Shown here: positions 17,681 through 26,489 of the stretch, piece by piece | How positions within the stretch are numbered: the first letter of the stretch is position 1 | Layout of the letters: the number at the start of each line of letters is the position of its first letter | Assembly (NCBI RefSeq): GCF_022808175.1 | Contig: NZ_JALGBX010000009.1 | Span: forward strand, 1-64,000 | Origin: Streptomyces sp. AP-93 | GTDB taxonomy: Bacteria; Actinomycetota; Actinomycetes; Streptomycetales; Streptomycetaceae | Reading direction: 5' to 3' | DNA: 64,000 nucleotides | Position numbers and translations under genes: made by a program | The notes under the pieces: generated by a model | Database searches by the model: none | Seen by the model: the letters and a program-made list of their open reading frames with translations, nothing else | Told to the model about the DNA's origin: nothing

Positions 17681-18997
17681 ATGACCAGTACGAGCACGAC
17701 CATCGACTCCGCACTCCGGGGGCGCGCCGGCCGCCTGGCCATGGCGGGCTTCTGGCTGGCCACCCGGACGCTGATGGTGGTCCTCCTCGTGGTCAACCTG
17801 CACGGCACCTCCTCGGTGCGCGTGGAGATCACCCAGACCTACAACAACTGGTACGACGTCCTCGTCACGGGGACCATGCCGCACGACGACGTCATGTGGC
17901 AGTACCCGCCGGCCGCGGCGGCGATCTTCCTGTCGCCCGACCTGCTCCCCTTCCTCAGCTACTTCCAGGCCTTCGTCGCCCTGACCGTCATCTGCGACGC
18001 GCTGATCGCCATCGGCCTGGTCCGCGCCGCCCGCCGCGCCGACGGCAGCCTGGCCGGCGCCGTGCTGTGGCTGACCACGCTGCCGCTGCTGCTGTCGCTG
18101 CCCTTCGGCCGCTACGACCTCCAGGTCACCCTGCTCGCCGTCGGCTCGCTGCTGTGCCTGCGCTTCCGCCGCAAGCTCGGCGGCGTCCTCGCCGGAGTCG
18201 GCGCCCTGGTCAAGGTCTGGCCGCTGCTCACGCTGATCGGCACCCCGCGCGGCCGCACCACCCGCGACGCCGTCCTGTCGGCCGTGGCGGCCGGGGCCGT
18301 CCTGCTCGCCGTGCTCGCGCTGTTCTTCCGCGACACCCTCGGCTTCCTGGGCAACCAGGGCAACCGCGGCATCCAGGTCGAGTCCCTCGGCGGCTCGGCC
18401 CTGATGCTCGGCAAGCTCGTCGGCGCCTGGTCCGGGAAGGTCGAGGTCCGCTACGGCGCCTACGAGTACCTCGGCCCGTACGTCTCCAGCGTCGCCCTGC
18501 TCTCCGTCGGCCTCACGGTCGTCGGGTTCGCCTGGCTGCTGCTGTGGCGGGTGAAGGCCCGGCGCTGGACGACCGCGACCCCGCTGGACGCCGCGCTGTG
18601 CGCCATCCTCGTCTTCACCATCACCAGCCGCGTGCTCAGCCCGCAGTACCTGATCTGGCTGGTCGGCCTCGCGGCCGTCTGCCTGACCTGCAAGCACACC
18701 ACGCAGCGGCCGGTGGCCTGGCTGATCGTGGCCTCCACCGCGCTCAGCACGGTGATCTACCCGCTGACCTACGGCTCGGAGATCCTCCCGGGCACCGGCT
18801 TCGGCACGTTCCTCCTGGTGCTCCGCAACGGCCTGCTGGGCTGGGCCGCCGTCTGGTCCTGCCTGCGCCTGTGGCGGGCGAGCGTGAGCCCCGTACCCGA
18901 AACCGGAAACGGGAACGGGAACGGGAACGGGAACGACGCCGGGACCGCGACGGCCCCGGCGCCCAAGGCCGGCTCCGAAGTGCCGGCGCGCGTCTAG
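17681..18997 (+). CDS. GT87-like (DUF2029) membrane glycosyltransferase
   Basis: 438 residues and strongly hydrophobic, with about ten predicted TM helices. An early acidic loop (QYPPAAAAIF region after HDDVMW) resembles the GT-C type GT87 mannosyltransferases that use polyprenyl-phosphate sugars. Other recognisable spots are LVKVWPLL and SRVLSPQYLIW. The tail contains a Gly-Asn repeat coded by four perfect GGGAAC units (18911-18934). Expected to add a sugar outside the membrane to a wall or lipid glycan. Follows ugd on the same strand by about 200 nt. Confidence 0.8.
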   Translation: MTSTSTTIDSALRGRAGRLAMAGFWLATRTLMVVLLVVNLHGTSSVRVEITQTYNNWYDVLVTGTMPHDDVMWQYPPAAAAIFLSPDLLPFLSYFQAFVALTVICDALIAIGLVRAARRADGSLAGAVLWLTTLPLLLSLPFGRYDLQVTLLAVGSLLCLRFRRKLGGVLAGVGALVKVWPLLTLIGTPRGRTTRDAVLSAVAAGAVLLAVLALFFRDTLGFLGNQGNRGIQVESLGGSALMLGKLVGAWSGKVEVRYGAYEYLGPYVSSVALLSVGLTVVGFAWLLLWRVKARRWTTATPLDAALCAILVFTITSRVLSPQYLIWLVGLAAVCLTCKHTTQRPVAWLIVASTALSTVIYPLTYGSEILPGTGFGTFLLVLRNGLLGWAAVWSCLRLWRASVSPVPETGNGNGNGNGNDAGTATAPAPKAGSEVPARV

Positions 18998-19004
18998 CTC
19001 CCGC

Positions 19005-20084
19005 TCAGGGCGCTGCCCTACGGTGCTGCGCCGCGCGGGCCGTGAACTCCGCGTCGCGCACCACCCGCTGGGCGTTCCCCCAGGTCAGCAGCGCCAAGTC
19101 GGTCTCCGGCCAGCCCCGCTCCAGCAGTTCCGCGATCAGCCGCGGATAGCCCGAGGGGTCCGTCAGGCCGGCCGGCCGGGGGACTCCCGGCTCGGCGCCG
19201 AAGCCGGCGCCCAGGCCCACGCAGCAAGGGCCCGCGACGGCTCGTACGTGGTCCACGTGGTCCGCGACCGCGTGCAGGGAGTCCCCGGTGAGCGCGGTGT
19301 CGAAGCTGACCATCGCCAGGCCGTTCGCCGCGCGCAGCGCGAGCAGCACCTCGTCGGTGACGTTGTCCGGGTGCGGGTTGAGGGCGGCCGCCCCGGTGTG
19401 CGAGATGATCACCGGCGCCTTGGAGGCCGCGGCGAGTTGGCAGGCCGCCGCCGGCGGGCAGGCCTTGAGGTCCACCAGCATCGCCAGCCGGTTCATCTCC
19501 TTGACCACCTCGTGGCCGAAGGCGGTCAGTCCCTCCATCGCCCAGGGGGCCCCGGCCGGCGCGAGGATCCGTACGCCCAGCGCGTGGAAGGCGCGGAGCG
19601 CGCCCAGCGAGTCGGTCAGGGTGCGGCCGGGGACGGGGCCGAGGAAGGAGGCGATGCGGCCGCGGTTGCGGGCGTCGGCCAGGTCGTCGGCGGTCAGCGC
19701 CAGGCAGAGGCTGTCGGGGTAGCGGCGCATCAGGGCCAGCGCCCCGTCGATCTGTTCGAGGGTGTCGGCCACCACCTGGTCGGCGACCGGGGCCTCGCGC
19801 GGCGTGAGCAGCGACCAGAACTGGGCACCCACTCCCCCGGCGCGCAGCCGCGGGATGTCGGTGTCGACTCCCGCGTCCGAGGTGTCGATGTCGTGGTACG
19901 GACTTCTCCGAAGGGTCCAGACGAGGGTGTTGCAGCCATCCGCGACGGGATGGACGCAAAGCAGTGCGGCGGCCCGGTCCAGGACCCCTGAGAGCAATGT
20001 GCCGGTGGGATCCTCGGCTCCTAGGGAGCCGGGGCCCACGGGGGTCACCGGGTTCGTGTGCGGTTCGTCCTGCAGGTCGGCCAT
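19005..20084 (-). CDS. Degenerate membrane-dipeptidase (M19) paralogue, probable pseudoenzyme
   Basis: 359 residues with the overall M19 fold signature (DTDIPRLRAGGVGAQFW, then a TIM-barrel pattern), but the metal site is gone. The usual DGHND is DGCNT (His to Cys51, Asp to Thr53), the bridging Glu of GAEGG is Val151, the His of VDLSH is Ala208, and the Asp of GGDYD is Gly294. Only His229 in ISHTG remains. It should therefore not be an active dipeptidase. ATG start with GGAG upstream. It follows an intact M19 gene on the same strand by about 205 nt, pointing to duplication then loss of catalysis. Role unknown; ligand binding or regulation are possible. Confidence 0.82.
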   Translation of the reverse strand: MADLQDEPHTNPVTPVGPGSLGAEDPTGTLLSGVLDRAAALLCVHPVADGCNTLVWTLRRSPYHDIDTSDAGVDTDIPRLRAGGVGAQFWSLLTPREAPVADQVVADTLEQIDGALALMRRYPDSLCLALTADDLADARNRGRIASFLGPVPGRTLTDSLGALRAFHALGVRILAPAGAPWAMEGLTAFGHEVVKEMNRLAMLVDLKACPPAAACQLAAASKAPVIISHTGAAALNPHPDNVTDEVLLALRAANGLAMVSFDTALTGDSLHAVADHVDHVRAVAGPCCVGLGAGFGAEPGVPRPAGLTDPSGYPRLIAELLERGWPETDLALLTWGNAQRVVRDAEFTARAAQHRRAAP

Positions 20085-20289
20085 GGCGTGCGCTCCGGTC
20101 TCGGCGGCTGTGTCGTTGCGAAAAGCAGCGGGAGAGAAGCAGGGAAGACGTTGCCACCGTGACATGTGGGACGCCGGAGGCGCCCGGCGGATGTGGCGTT
20201 CGGGTGTAACCGGCAGGTGTTCGCTGGTCACAGCCGTACGCCGGATCCGCCGGGCGGGGCCGGTCAGGAAGCGGCGGGGCTCCTCGGCC

Positions 20290-21501
20290 TCACACCTGGA
20301 GCACCGCGTTGGACGGGCCCCGGGAGGCCGACTGCTCGCGCGCCACCGCTTCGGCGTCGCGCAGCGTCCGTACCGCGTTCGACCAGGTCAGCTTGGCCAG
20401 GTCGGCCTTGGACCAGCGGCGTTCCAGCAGCTCGGCGACCAGGTTCGGGTACCCGGCCACGTCGTCCAGCCCGGCCGGGGTGAAGGCGGTGCCGTCGTAG
20501 TCCCCGCCGATGCCGATGTGGTCGACGCCGGCCACCTCGCGCATGTGGTCGAGGTGGTCGGCGACCGTGGCGGCCGTGGCCACCGGGCGCGGGCGCGCCT
20601 CCTCGAAGGCCCGGTGCAGGGCCATCGCCGCCGGGGTGGTGTCGAGGTGGTGGTGGCCGTGCGCACGCAGGTTCTCGTCGGCGGCCAGGGTCCACTCGAC
20701 GGCCGCCGGCAGGATGAACTTGGGCACGAAGGTGGCCATCGCCACCCCGCCGTTGGCCGGCAGCAGCGCCAGCACGTCGTCGGGGATGTTGCGCACGTGG
20801 TCGCAGACCGCCCGCGCCGAGGAGTGCGAGAACACCACCGGCGCGGCCGTGACCGCGAGCGCGTCGCGCATCGTGGTCGCGGCGACGTGCGAGAGGTCGA
20901 CGAGCATGCCGATCCGGTTCATCTCGCGGACGACCTCGCGGCCGAACTCGCTGAGGCCCCCGTGCCGGGGCTCGTCGGTCGCCGAATCCGCCCAGTCGAT
21001 GGTGTCGTTGTGGGTGAGCGTCATGTACCGCACGCCGAGCTGGTGCAGGGCGCGCAGGGTGGCGAGCGAGTTGTTGATGGAGTGCCCGCCCTCGGCGCCC
21101 ATCAGCGAGGCGATCCGGCCCTCGGCGCGCGCCGCCTCCATGTCGTCGGCCGTCAGCGCCCGCACCAGATCGCGCGGGTAACGGTCGATCAGCTGGGCGA
21201 CGACGTCGATCTGCTCCAGGGTGGCGCTGACCGCGTCGTCCCCCGCGTAGTCGGAGCGCACGTAGACCGACCAGAACTGCGCACCGACTCCGCCGGCGCG
21301 CAGCCGGGGGATGTCGGTGTGCAGGTGGCCCTTCTGGTCGCGGCCGATGTCCCGCCGGTCCAGGTCGTAGCGCACGGTCTCGCGCAGGGCCCAGGGCAGG
21401 TCGTTGTGTCCGTCGACGACCGGGTGCTCGGCGAGCAGTTCGCGCGCCGCGTCCAGGTGCCGGACGGCGCCCGTCCCGCCCGCCGTGCCCGCCGCGCTCA
21501 C
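20290..21501 (-). CDS. Membrane dipeptidase, peptidase family M19
   Basis: 403 residues. All expected zinc-site motifs are present: HPVVDGHNDLPWALR (His32, Asp34), GAEGGHS (bridging Glu), VDLSHVA, FSHSSAR and GIGGDYDG. The family hydrolyses dipeptides, including D-amino-acid ones, using two zinc ions. There is no signal peptide, so it is likely cytoplasmic. The GTG start overlaps the purE stop (GTGA), so translation is probably coupled to purE. Why a dipeptidase rides with purine genes is unclear; peptide salvage is one idea. Confidence 0.9.
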   Translation of the reverse strand: MSAAGTAGGTGAVRHLDAARELLAEHPVVDGHNDLPWALRETVRYDLDRRDIGRDQKGHLHTDIPRLRAGGVGAQFWSVYVRSDYAGDDAVSATLEQIDVVAQLIDRYPRDLVRALTADDMEAARAEGRIASLMGAEGGHSINNSLATLRALHQLGVRYMTLTHNDTIDWADSATDEPRHGGLSEFGREVVREMNRIGMLVDLSHVAATTMRDALAVTAAPVVFSHSSARAVCDHVRNIPDDVLALLPANGGVAMATFVPKFILPAAVEWTLAADENLRAHGHHHLDTTPAAMALHRAFEEARPRPVATAATVADHLDHMREVAGVDHIGIGGDYDGTAFTPAGLDDVAGYPNLVAELLERRWSKADLAKLTWSNAVRTLRDAEAVAREQSASRGPSNAVLQV

Positions 21502-22034
21502 TTGCCGAATCCGAACGACTCCTGGCCCGCGACCTTGTTGCGCAGCCGCTTGCCCTTCTCCGTGGCCTGGTCGTTCAGGTCCTGGAGGAAGTCGTTCATG
21601 CGGGCCCGCAGCTCCGGGTCGTGCGCGGCCAGCATCCGTACGGCGAGCAGCCCGGCATTGCGGGCACCGGCGATCGAGACGGTGGCGACGGGGATCCCGG
21701 CCGGCATCTGGACGATCGACATCAGGGAGTCCATGCCGTCGAGGTACTTCAGCGGGACCGGAACGCCGATGACGGGCAGCGGGGTGACGGAGGCGAGCAT
21801 GCCGGGCAGGTGGGCGGCGCCGCCCGCGCCCGCGATGATCGCCTTGAGGCCGCGCCCGTCGGCCCGTTCCCCGTACGCGATCATCTCGCGCGGCATCCGG
21901 TGGGCGGAGACCACGTCCACCTCGTAGGGGATCTCGAACTCGTCGAGTGCCTGGGCGGCCGCCTCCATGACGGGCCAGTCGGAGTCCGAGCCCATGACGA
22001 TGCCGATGACGGGAGCTGCTGCGGAGGTGCTCAT
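21498..22034 (-). CDS. purE: N5-carboxyaminoimidazole ribonucleotide mutase
   Basis: 178 residues. Class I PurE with VGIVMGSDSDWPVM (here PVIGIVMGSDSDW), VSAHRMP and GAGGAAHLPGM blocks. Moves the carboxyl group of N5-CAIR to give CAIR in purine synthesis; works with PurK. Start overlaps the purK stop by 4 nt (ATGA) and the stop overlaps the dipeptidase start (GTGA), so three genes form one coupled unit. Confidence 0.95.
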   Translation of the reverse strand: MSTSAAAPVIGIVMGSDSDWPVMEAAAQALDEFEIPYEVDVVSAHRMPREMIAYGERADGRGLKAIIAGAGGAAHLPGMLASVTPLPVIGVPVPLKYLDGMDSLMSIVQMPAGIPVATVSIAGARNAGLLAVRMLAAHDPELRARMNDFLQDLNDQATEKGKRLRNKVAGQESFGFGK

Positions 22035-23170
22035 TCTTGGATGGTTCCTCTGAGGTAGCCGGCTGCGTGACGTGCTCGCTCCAGCACATCGTCCAGGTCG
22101 TCGCCGTAGGTGTTGACGTGGCCGACCTTGCGGCCGTGTTTCACGTCCTTGCCGTACATGTGGATCTTCAGCTGGGGGTCGTGGGCCATGCAGTGCAGGT
22201 ACGCCGCGTACATGTCGGGGTAGTCCCCGCCGAGCACGTTCGCCATGACCGTCCAGCGGGCGCGGGGGCGCGGGTCGCCGAGGGGGAGGTCCAGGACGGC
22301 CCGTACGTGGTTGGCGAACTGGGAGGTGATGGCACCGTCCTGGGTCCAGTGGCCGCTGTTGTGCGGGCGCATCGCCAGTTCGTTGACCAGGATCCGGCCG
22401 TCGGTGGTCTCGAAGAGCTCCACGGCCAGGTGGCCGGTCACGCCGAGTTCCTTGGCGATGCGCAGGGCCAGGGCCTGCGCCTCGCCGGCCAGGGCCTCCG
22501 AGAGGTTCGGGGCGGGGGCGATGACCGTGTCGCAGACCCCGTCCACCTGGACGGACTCCACGACGGGGTAGGCCACCGCCTGGCCGTGCGGGGAGCGGAC
22601 GATGTTGGCCGCGAGCTCGCGGACGTAGTCCACCTTCTCCTCGGCCAGCACCGGGACGCCCGCCCTGAACGGGGCCTCGGCGTCCGCCTGCGTACGGACG
22701 AACCACACGCCCTTTCCGTCGTACCCGCCGCGCACCGTCTTGAGGATGACGGGGAACCCGCCGACCTCTTCGGCGAAGGCCGCCGCGTCCGCCGGATCGC
22801 TCACGATCCGGTGGCGGGGGCTGGGCGCGCCGATCTCGTCGAGCTTGGCGCGCATCACCCCCTTGTCCGCGGCGTGCACCAACGCGTCGGGCCCCGGGCG
22901 GACGGGGATGCCGTCGGCTTCCAGGGCCCGCAGGTGCGCGATGGGCACGTGCTCGTGGTCGAAGGTGATCACGTCACAGCCGCGCGCGAAGGCGCGCAGG
23001 GTCTCCAGATCGCGATAGTCGCCGATGACGACGTCGCTCACGACCTGGGCCGCCGAGTCCTGTGGGGTGTCACTGAGGATCTTGAATCTGATGCCGAGGG
23101 GGATACCCGCCTCGTGGGTCATGCGGGCGAGCTGTCCGCCGCCGACCATGCCGACTACCGGGAACGTCAC
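22031..23170 (-). CDS. purK: N5-carboxyaminoimidazole ribonucleotide synthase
   Basis: 379 residues. ATP-grasp enzyme that makes N5-CAIR from AIR, bicarbonate and ATP. N-terminal VVGMVGGGQLARM, then FDHEHVP, the ATP-grasp KTVRGGYDGKG loop, and the C-terminal NELAMRPHNSGHWT block typical of PurK. The start is a GTG (VTFPVVGMV). GGAGGA sits almost directly against it, closer than usual, so the true start could differ slightly. First gene of purK-purE-dipeptidase and divergent from the GtrA gene. Confidence 0.93.
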   Translation of the reverse strand: MTFPVVGMVGGGQLARMTHEAGIPLGIRFKILSDTPQDSAAQVVSDVVIGDYRDLETLRAFARGCDVITFDHEHVPIAHLRALEADGIPVRPGPDALVHAADKGVMRAKLDEIGAPSPRHRIVSDPADAAAFAEEVGGFPVILKTVRGGYDGKGVWFVRTQADAEAPFRAGVPVLAEEKVDYVRELAANIVRSPHGQAVAYPVVESVQVDGVCDTVIAPAPNLSEALAGEAQALALRIAKELGVTGHLAVELFETTDGRILVNELAMRPHNSGHWTQDGAITSQFANHVRAVLDLPLGDPRPRARWTVMANVLGGDYPDMYAAYLHCMAHDPQLKIHMYGKDVKHGRKVGHVNTYGDDLDDVLERARHAAGYLRGTIQE

Positions 23171-23328
23171 TCCTCCAGGGTATCCGGCGGTATTCCGCCA
23201 TCTGGACCCGCATGGGGACGTCCTTGGCCGGTACCCGGCGCTGGCGGGTGGCGGGTGTGCCGTGTGTCGCACGGTGTCCGAAGGCGCAGACGTACCGATG
23301 GGGCGACACTTAGCATGGGCGCGCACAG

Positions 23329-23354
23329 GTAAACGAGTGACGTAAACGTGTGAC
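23329..23354. repeat. Tandem 13-nt direct repeat upstream of the GtrA gene
   Basis: GTAAACGAGTGAC is followed directly by GTAAACGTGTGAC, one mismatch between them, 40 nt before the GtrA start and just after a TAGCAT that could be a -10 box. A regulator site is possible. Confidence 0.45.
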
Positions 23355-23393
23355 GCCTCATACGGGGGCCCCGAAGACAGGACTGAGCCTCAT

Positions 23394-23942
23394 ATGAGCA
23401 AGCCGGAGAACGGATCCGTCCTCGATCGCGTGCGCGGGCTCGCGCGCGAGATCGCCAGGTTCGGGGCCGTCGGCGGGCTGGGAGTCCTGGTCAACCTGGG
23501 TGTCTTCAACCTGATCAGGCAGGTCACCGACCTCCAGGTGGTGCGCGCGAGCGTGATAGCCACCCTGGTGGCGATCGTCACGAACTACCTGGGCTTCCGC
23601 TACTTCGCCTACCGGGACCGGGCCGACCGGACCGGAGCGGGCCGCACCCGCGAGCTCGTGCTCTTCCTCGCGTTCAGCGCGATCGGGCTCGTGATCGAGA
23701 ACGGCATCCTGTTCACGGCCACCTACGGCTTCCACTGGGACGGGCCGCTCGCCTCGAACTTCTTCAAGTTCACCGGCATCGGCATCGCCACCGTGTTCCG
23801 CTTCTGGTCCTACCGGACCTGGGTCTTCAAGGCCCTGCCCGCGCCCCCCGCGGCCTCCCTGGTCGTCGAGCAGCGTGATGGCCAGGTCCCGGCGGACATA
23901 CCGGCCCCGCCGGCGCGGACCCCCGAGACCGCCGCGAACTGA
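23394..23942 (+). CDS. GtrA family membrane protein
   Basis: 182 residues with four TM helices and the GtrA pattern (RFGAVGGLGVLVNLGVF, TNYLGFRYFAY, FRFWSYRTWVF). GtrA proteins help move polyprenyl-linked sugars across the membrane or partner with glycosyltransferases in wall and O-antigen modification. The C-terminal tail is Pro/Ala-rich. Convergent with the sensor kinase gene, about 30 nt between stops. Confidence 0.88.
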   Translation: MSKPENGSVLDRVRGLAREIARFGAVGGLGVLVNLGVFNLIRQVTDLQVVRASVIATLVAIVTNYLGFRYFAYRDRADRTGAGRTRELVLFLAFSAIGLVIENGILFTATYGFHWDGPLASNFFKFTGIGIATVFRFWSYRTWVFKALPAPPAASLVVEQRDGQVPADIPAPPARTPETAAN

Positions 23943-23972
23943 GACCCCCCGGCCGCCTGCCCGCGGCCGCCC

Positions 23973-25238
23973 TCAGCGGACCGTCCGCTCCGGATCGGAG
24001 CGCTCCGGCGCGGTCCGGCTGAGGAACAGGGCGAACACCGGCGGCCGGGTCTGGAGCAGCTCCAGGCGGCCGCCGTCGGCCTCCGCGAGGTCCCGGGCCA
24101 CGGCGAGGCCGATGCCGGTGGAGTTGCGGCCGCTGATGGCCCGCTCGAAGATCCGGTTGCCGAGGTCCGGCGGGACGCCCGGGCCTTCGTCCGTGACCTC
24201 CAGTACGGCCTGGTTGCCGATCACGCGGGTGCGCAGCGCCACGGTGCCGCCGCCGTGCATGAGGGAGTTCTCCACCAGGGTCGCCAGGACCTGCGAGACG
24301 GCGCCCGGGGTGCCCACGGCGCGGATGCCGGTCTTCCCGGAGCGGACGACGGCCCGGCCGGCGCTGCGGTAGGCGGGGCGCCACTCCTCCAGCTGCTGTT
24401 TGACGACCTCGTCCAGGTCGAAGGGGACGGCGGAGCCCGTGCGCGGGTCCCTGGAGTTCGTCAGGAGCCGCTGGACCACGTCCGTGAGCCGTTCCACCTG
24501 GGTGAGGGCGATCGTCGCCTCCTCCCGTACGGTCGCCAGGTCGTCGGTGACGGTGATCTCCTCCAGCCGCATCGACAGGGCGGTGAGCGGGGTGCGCAGC
24601 TGGTGCGAGGCGTCCGCGGCCAGGCGCCGCTCGGCGGTGAGCATGCGGCCGATCCGCTCGGCGCTGGAGTCCAGTACGTCCGCGACCCGGTCCAGCTCGG
24701 GGACCCCGTACCGCTTGTGGCGGGGGCGCGGGTCGCCCGATCCGAGGCGCTCGGCCGTCTCGGCGAGGTCGGTCAGCGGGGAGGCCAGCCGGTTGGCCTG
24801 GCGTACGGCGAGCAGGACGGCCGCCACGACGGCGAGCAGGGCGACGGCGCCGACCACGGCCAGGGTCCGGCCGACCTCGCGGGTGACGGTGGAGCGGGAC
24901 TCCTCGACGACCACGGTCTCGCCCTGCTCCCCGCGGGCGGTGCCCCGGATGACGCTGTCGGTGATCCGCGTCCCGATCTCGACGGGCTCCCGGCCGGGGA
25001 TCGTGATCCGGGCGTACCGGCCGGGGTCGAGCTGTTCGGCGATCGCGCCGGGGTCGACCTGCTTCTTCTCCAGGACGTCGCTCTCGACGATGCCCACCAG
25101 CCGCAGCGCCTCGGACTCGATGCGGTCCTGGGCGCTGCTGGTGATGGTGCGGGTCTCGACGATGACGAGGGAGACCCCGAAGACGGCGATGACGACGAGC
25201 ACCACGGCGAGCGTGGAGTTGATCAGACGGCGGCGCAT
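23973..25238 (-). CDS. Sensor histidine kinase
   Basis: 421 residues. N-terminal TM helix (about 8-27), an extracytoplasmic sensor of about 115 residues, a second TM (about 145-165), a HAMP segment, the HisKA dimerisation domain with the phospho-acceptor His in ASHQLRTPLTALS, and a HATPase_c domain (LVENSLMHGG, DEGPGVP, GIGLAVARDL). Paired with the response regulator upstream on the same strand, 86 nt away. The signal is unknown. Confidence 0.93.
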   Translation of the reverse strand: MRRRLINSTLAVVLVVIAVFGVSLVIVETRTITSSAQDRIESEALRLVGIVESDVLEKKQVDPGAIAEQLDPGRYARITIPGREPVEIGTRITDSVIRGTARGEQGETVVVEESRSTVTREVGRTLAVVGAVALLAVVAAVLLAVRQANRLASPLTDLAETAERLGSGDPRPRHKRYGVPELDRVADVLDSSAERIGRMLTAERRLAADASHQLRTPLTALSMRLEEITVTDDLATVREEATIALTQVERLTDVVQRLLTNSRDPRTGSAVPFDLDEVVKQQLEEWRPAYRSAGRAVVRSGKTGIRAVGTPGAVSQVLATLVENSLMHGGGTVALRTRVIGNQAVLEVTDEGPGVPPDLGNRIFERAISGRNSTGIGLAVARDLAEADGGRLELLQTRPPVFALFLSRTAPERSDPERTVR

Positions 25239-25324
25239 GGCTCCGAGAATGCCCTAGATGTGCGGTCCGGGGTGGTCGGGGTGGCCCGGGGCGATCCGGT
25301 GGTCCGGGGCGGTCCGGGGCGGTT

Positions 25325-26002
25325 TCAGCTCTTCTCGAAGCGGAAGCCGACTCCACGGACCGTGGCGATGTAGCGGGGGTTGGCCGCGTCGTCGCCGAGC
25401 TTCTTGCGCAGCCAGGAGATGTGCATGTCGAGGGTCTTGGTGGAGGACCACCAGGTGGTGTCCCAGACCTCGCGCATCAGCTGGTCGCGGGTGACGACCC
25501 GGCCGGCGTCGCGGACCAGGACCCGCAGCAGGTCGAACTCCTTCGCCGTGAGCTGGAGCTCCTCCTCGCCCATCCACGCGCGGTGCGATTCGACGTCGAT
25601 GCGCACGCCGTGGGTGGCGGGGGCCTGGGAGGCCTCGGTGGCGCCGCGCCGCAGCAGGGCCCGGACGCGGGCGAGCAGCTCGGCGAGCCGGAAGGGTTTG
25701 GTCACGTAGTCGTCGGCGCCGGCGTCCAGGCCCACGACCGTGTCGACCTCGTCGGCGCGGGCGGTCAGGACCAGGATCGGGAAGCCGTGGCCCTCGGCGC
25801 GCAGCCGGCGGGCGACCTCCAGACCGTCCATGCCCGGCAGGCCCAGGTCCAGGACGACGAGATCGATGCCGCCCTGCAGTCCCGCGTCCAGGGCGGTGGG
25901 GCCGTCCTCCCGGACCTCGACCTCGTACCCTTCCCGGCGCAGGGCGCGGGCCAGGGGTTCCGAGATGGATGCGTCGTCCTCGGCGAGCAGTACACGCGTC
26001 AT
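25325..26002 (-). CDS. OmpR-family response regulator
   Basis: 225 residues. Receiver domain with acidic pocket EDD (8-10), phospho-acceptor Asp52 in VVLDLGLPGMDG, and the conserved Lys in YVTKPFRLAEL. A winged-helix DNA-binding domain follows (about 130-225, with LRVLVRDAGRVVTRDQLM and RGVGFRFEK). First gene of the two-component unit, ahead of the kinase. The upstream 480-nt gap separates it from the divergent peptide transporter. Confidence 0.94.
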   Translation of the reverse strand: MTRVLLAEDDASISEPLARALRREGYEVEVREDGPTALDAGLQGGIDLVVLDLGLPGMDGLEVARRLRAEGHGFPILVLTARADEVDTVVGLDAGADDYVTKPFRLAELLARVRALLRRGATEASQAPATHGVRIDVESHRAWMGEEELQLTAKEFDLLRVLVRDAGRVVTRDQLMREVWDTTWWSSTKTLDMHISWLRKKLGDDAANPRYIATVRGVGFRFEKS

Positions 26003-26489
26003 GTGGGTGATGGTAGTCCGCGGCGGGGGAAAGAAGAGGCCTGCTTGCAGACCCCTGTCTATCTGGGCTTACGGACCGCTAACGGCCTTCGAATGTACCC
26101 AGTTGGTTCCACTGCAACCTGTGATCCATATCTCAAGTGCTTTCATATGCGGCACTGTCGTGTCGTATGGTGTCGAGACGCCTGATGCACTACCTCCAAG
26201 AGACTTTCGAGCCAAACACAGCCGAAGGTCTCTATTTCTGTCCTGATCGGACGGGCAGTCTCGATGGACTCACCCGTCCGGACTCGATGACAGTGAATGA
26301 CCTATGGGGCCGGGCCCGCCGCGCGATGGTGCGCGAGCGGGCGTGGATCCCGGTTACGGATGTCCCTTCGCCCCCACAGGGGCGAGACCCCCGGGCGTGG
26401 GGTGGGAGGCCCGCAGCCGGTACCGGCCACTCGTCCCGGGCGCAGTTCCGCTCACGAAGCGAAGCGTCCCGAGCAAGCAAGGATCGACC
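26003..26489. other. Divergent intergenic region between response regulator and POT gene
   Basis: 487 nt with no supported gene. The part at 26060-26300 is clearly less GC-rich than its surroundings and must hold promoters for both neighbours. An imperfect inverted repeat (GGACGGG-CAGTC around 26249-26260 with 26266-26279) is the only clear structure. I see no recognised riboswitch. The long gap before the POT start suggests a long 5' leader. Confidence 0.5.

Noticed and set aside
26003..26489. Riboswitch or leader peptide before the POT gene
   Set aside because: The gap is long and less GC-rich, but I could match no known riboswitch core and only one imperfect hairpin is visible.
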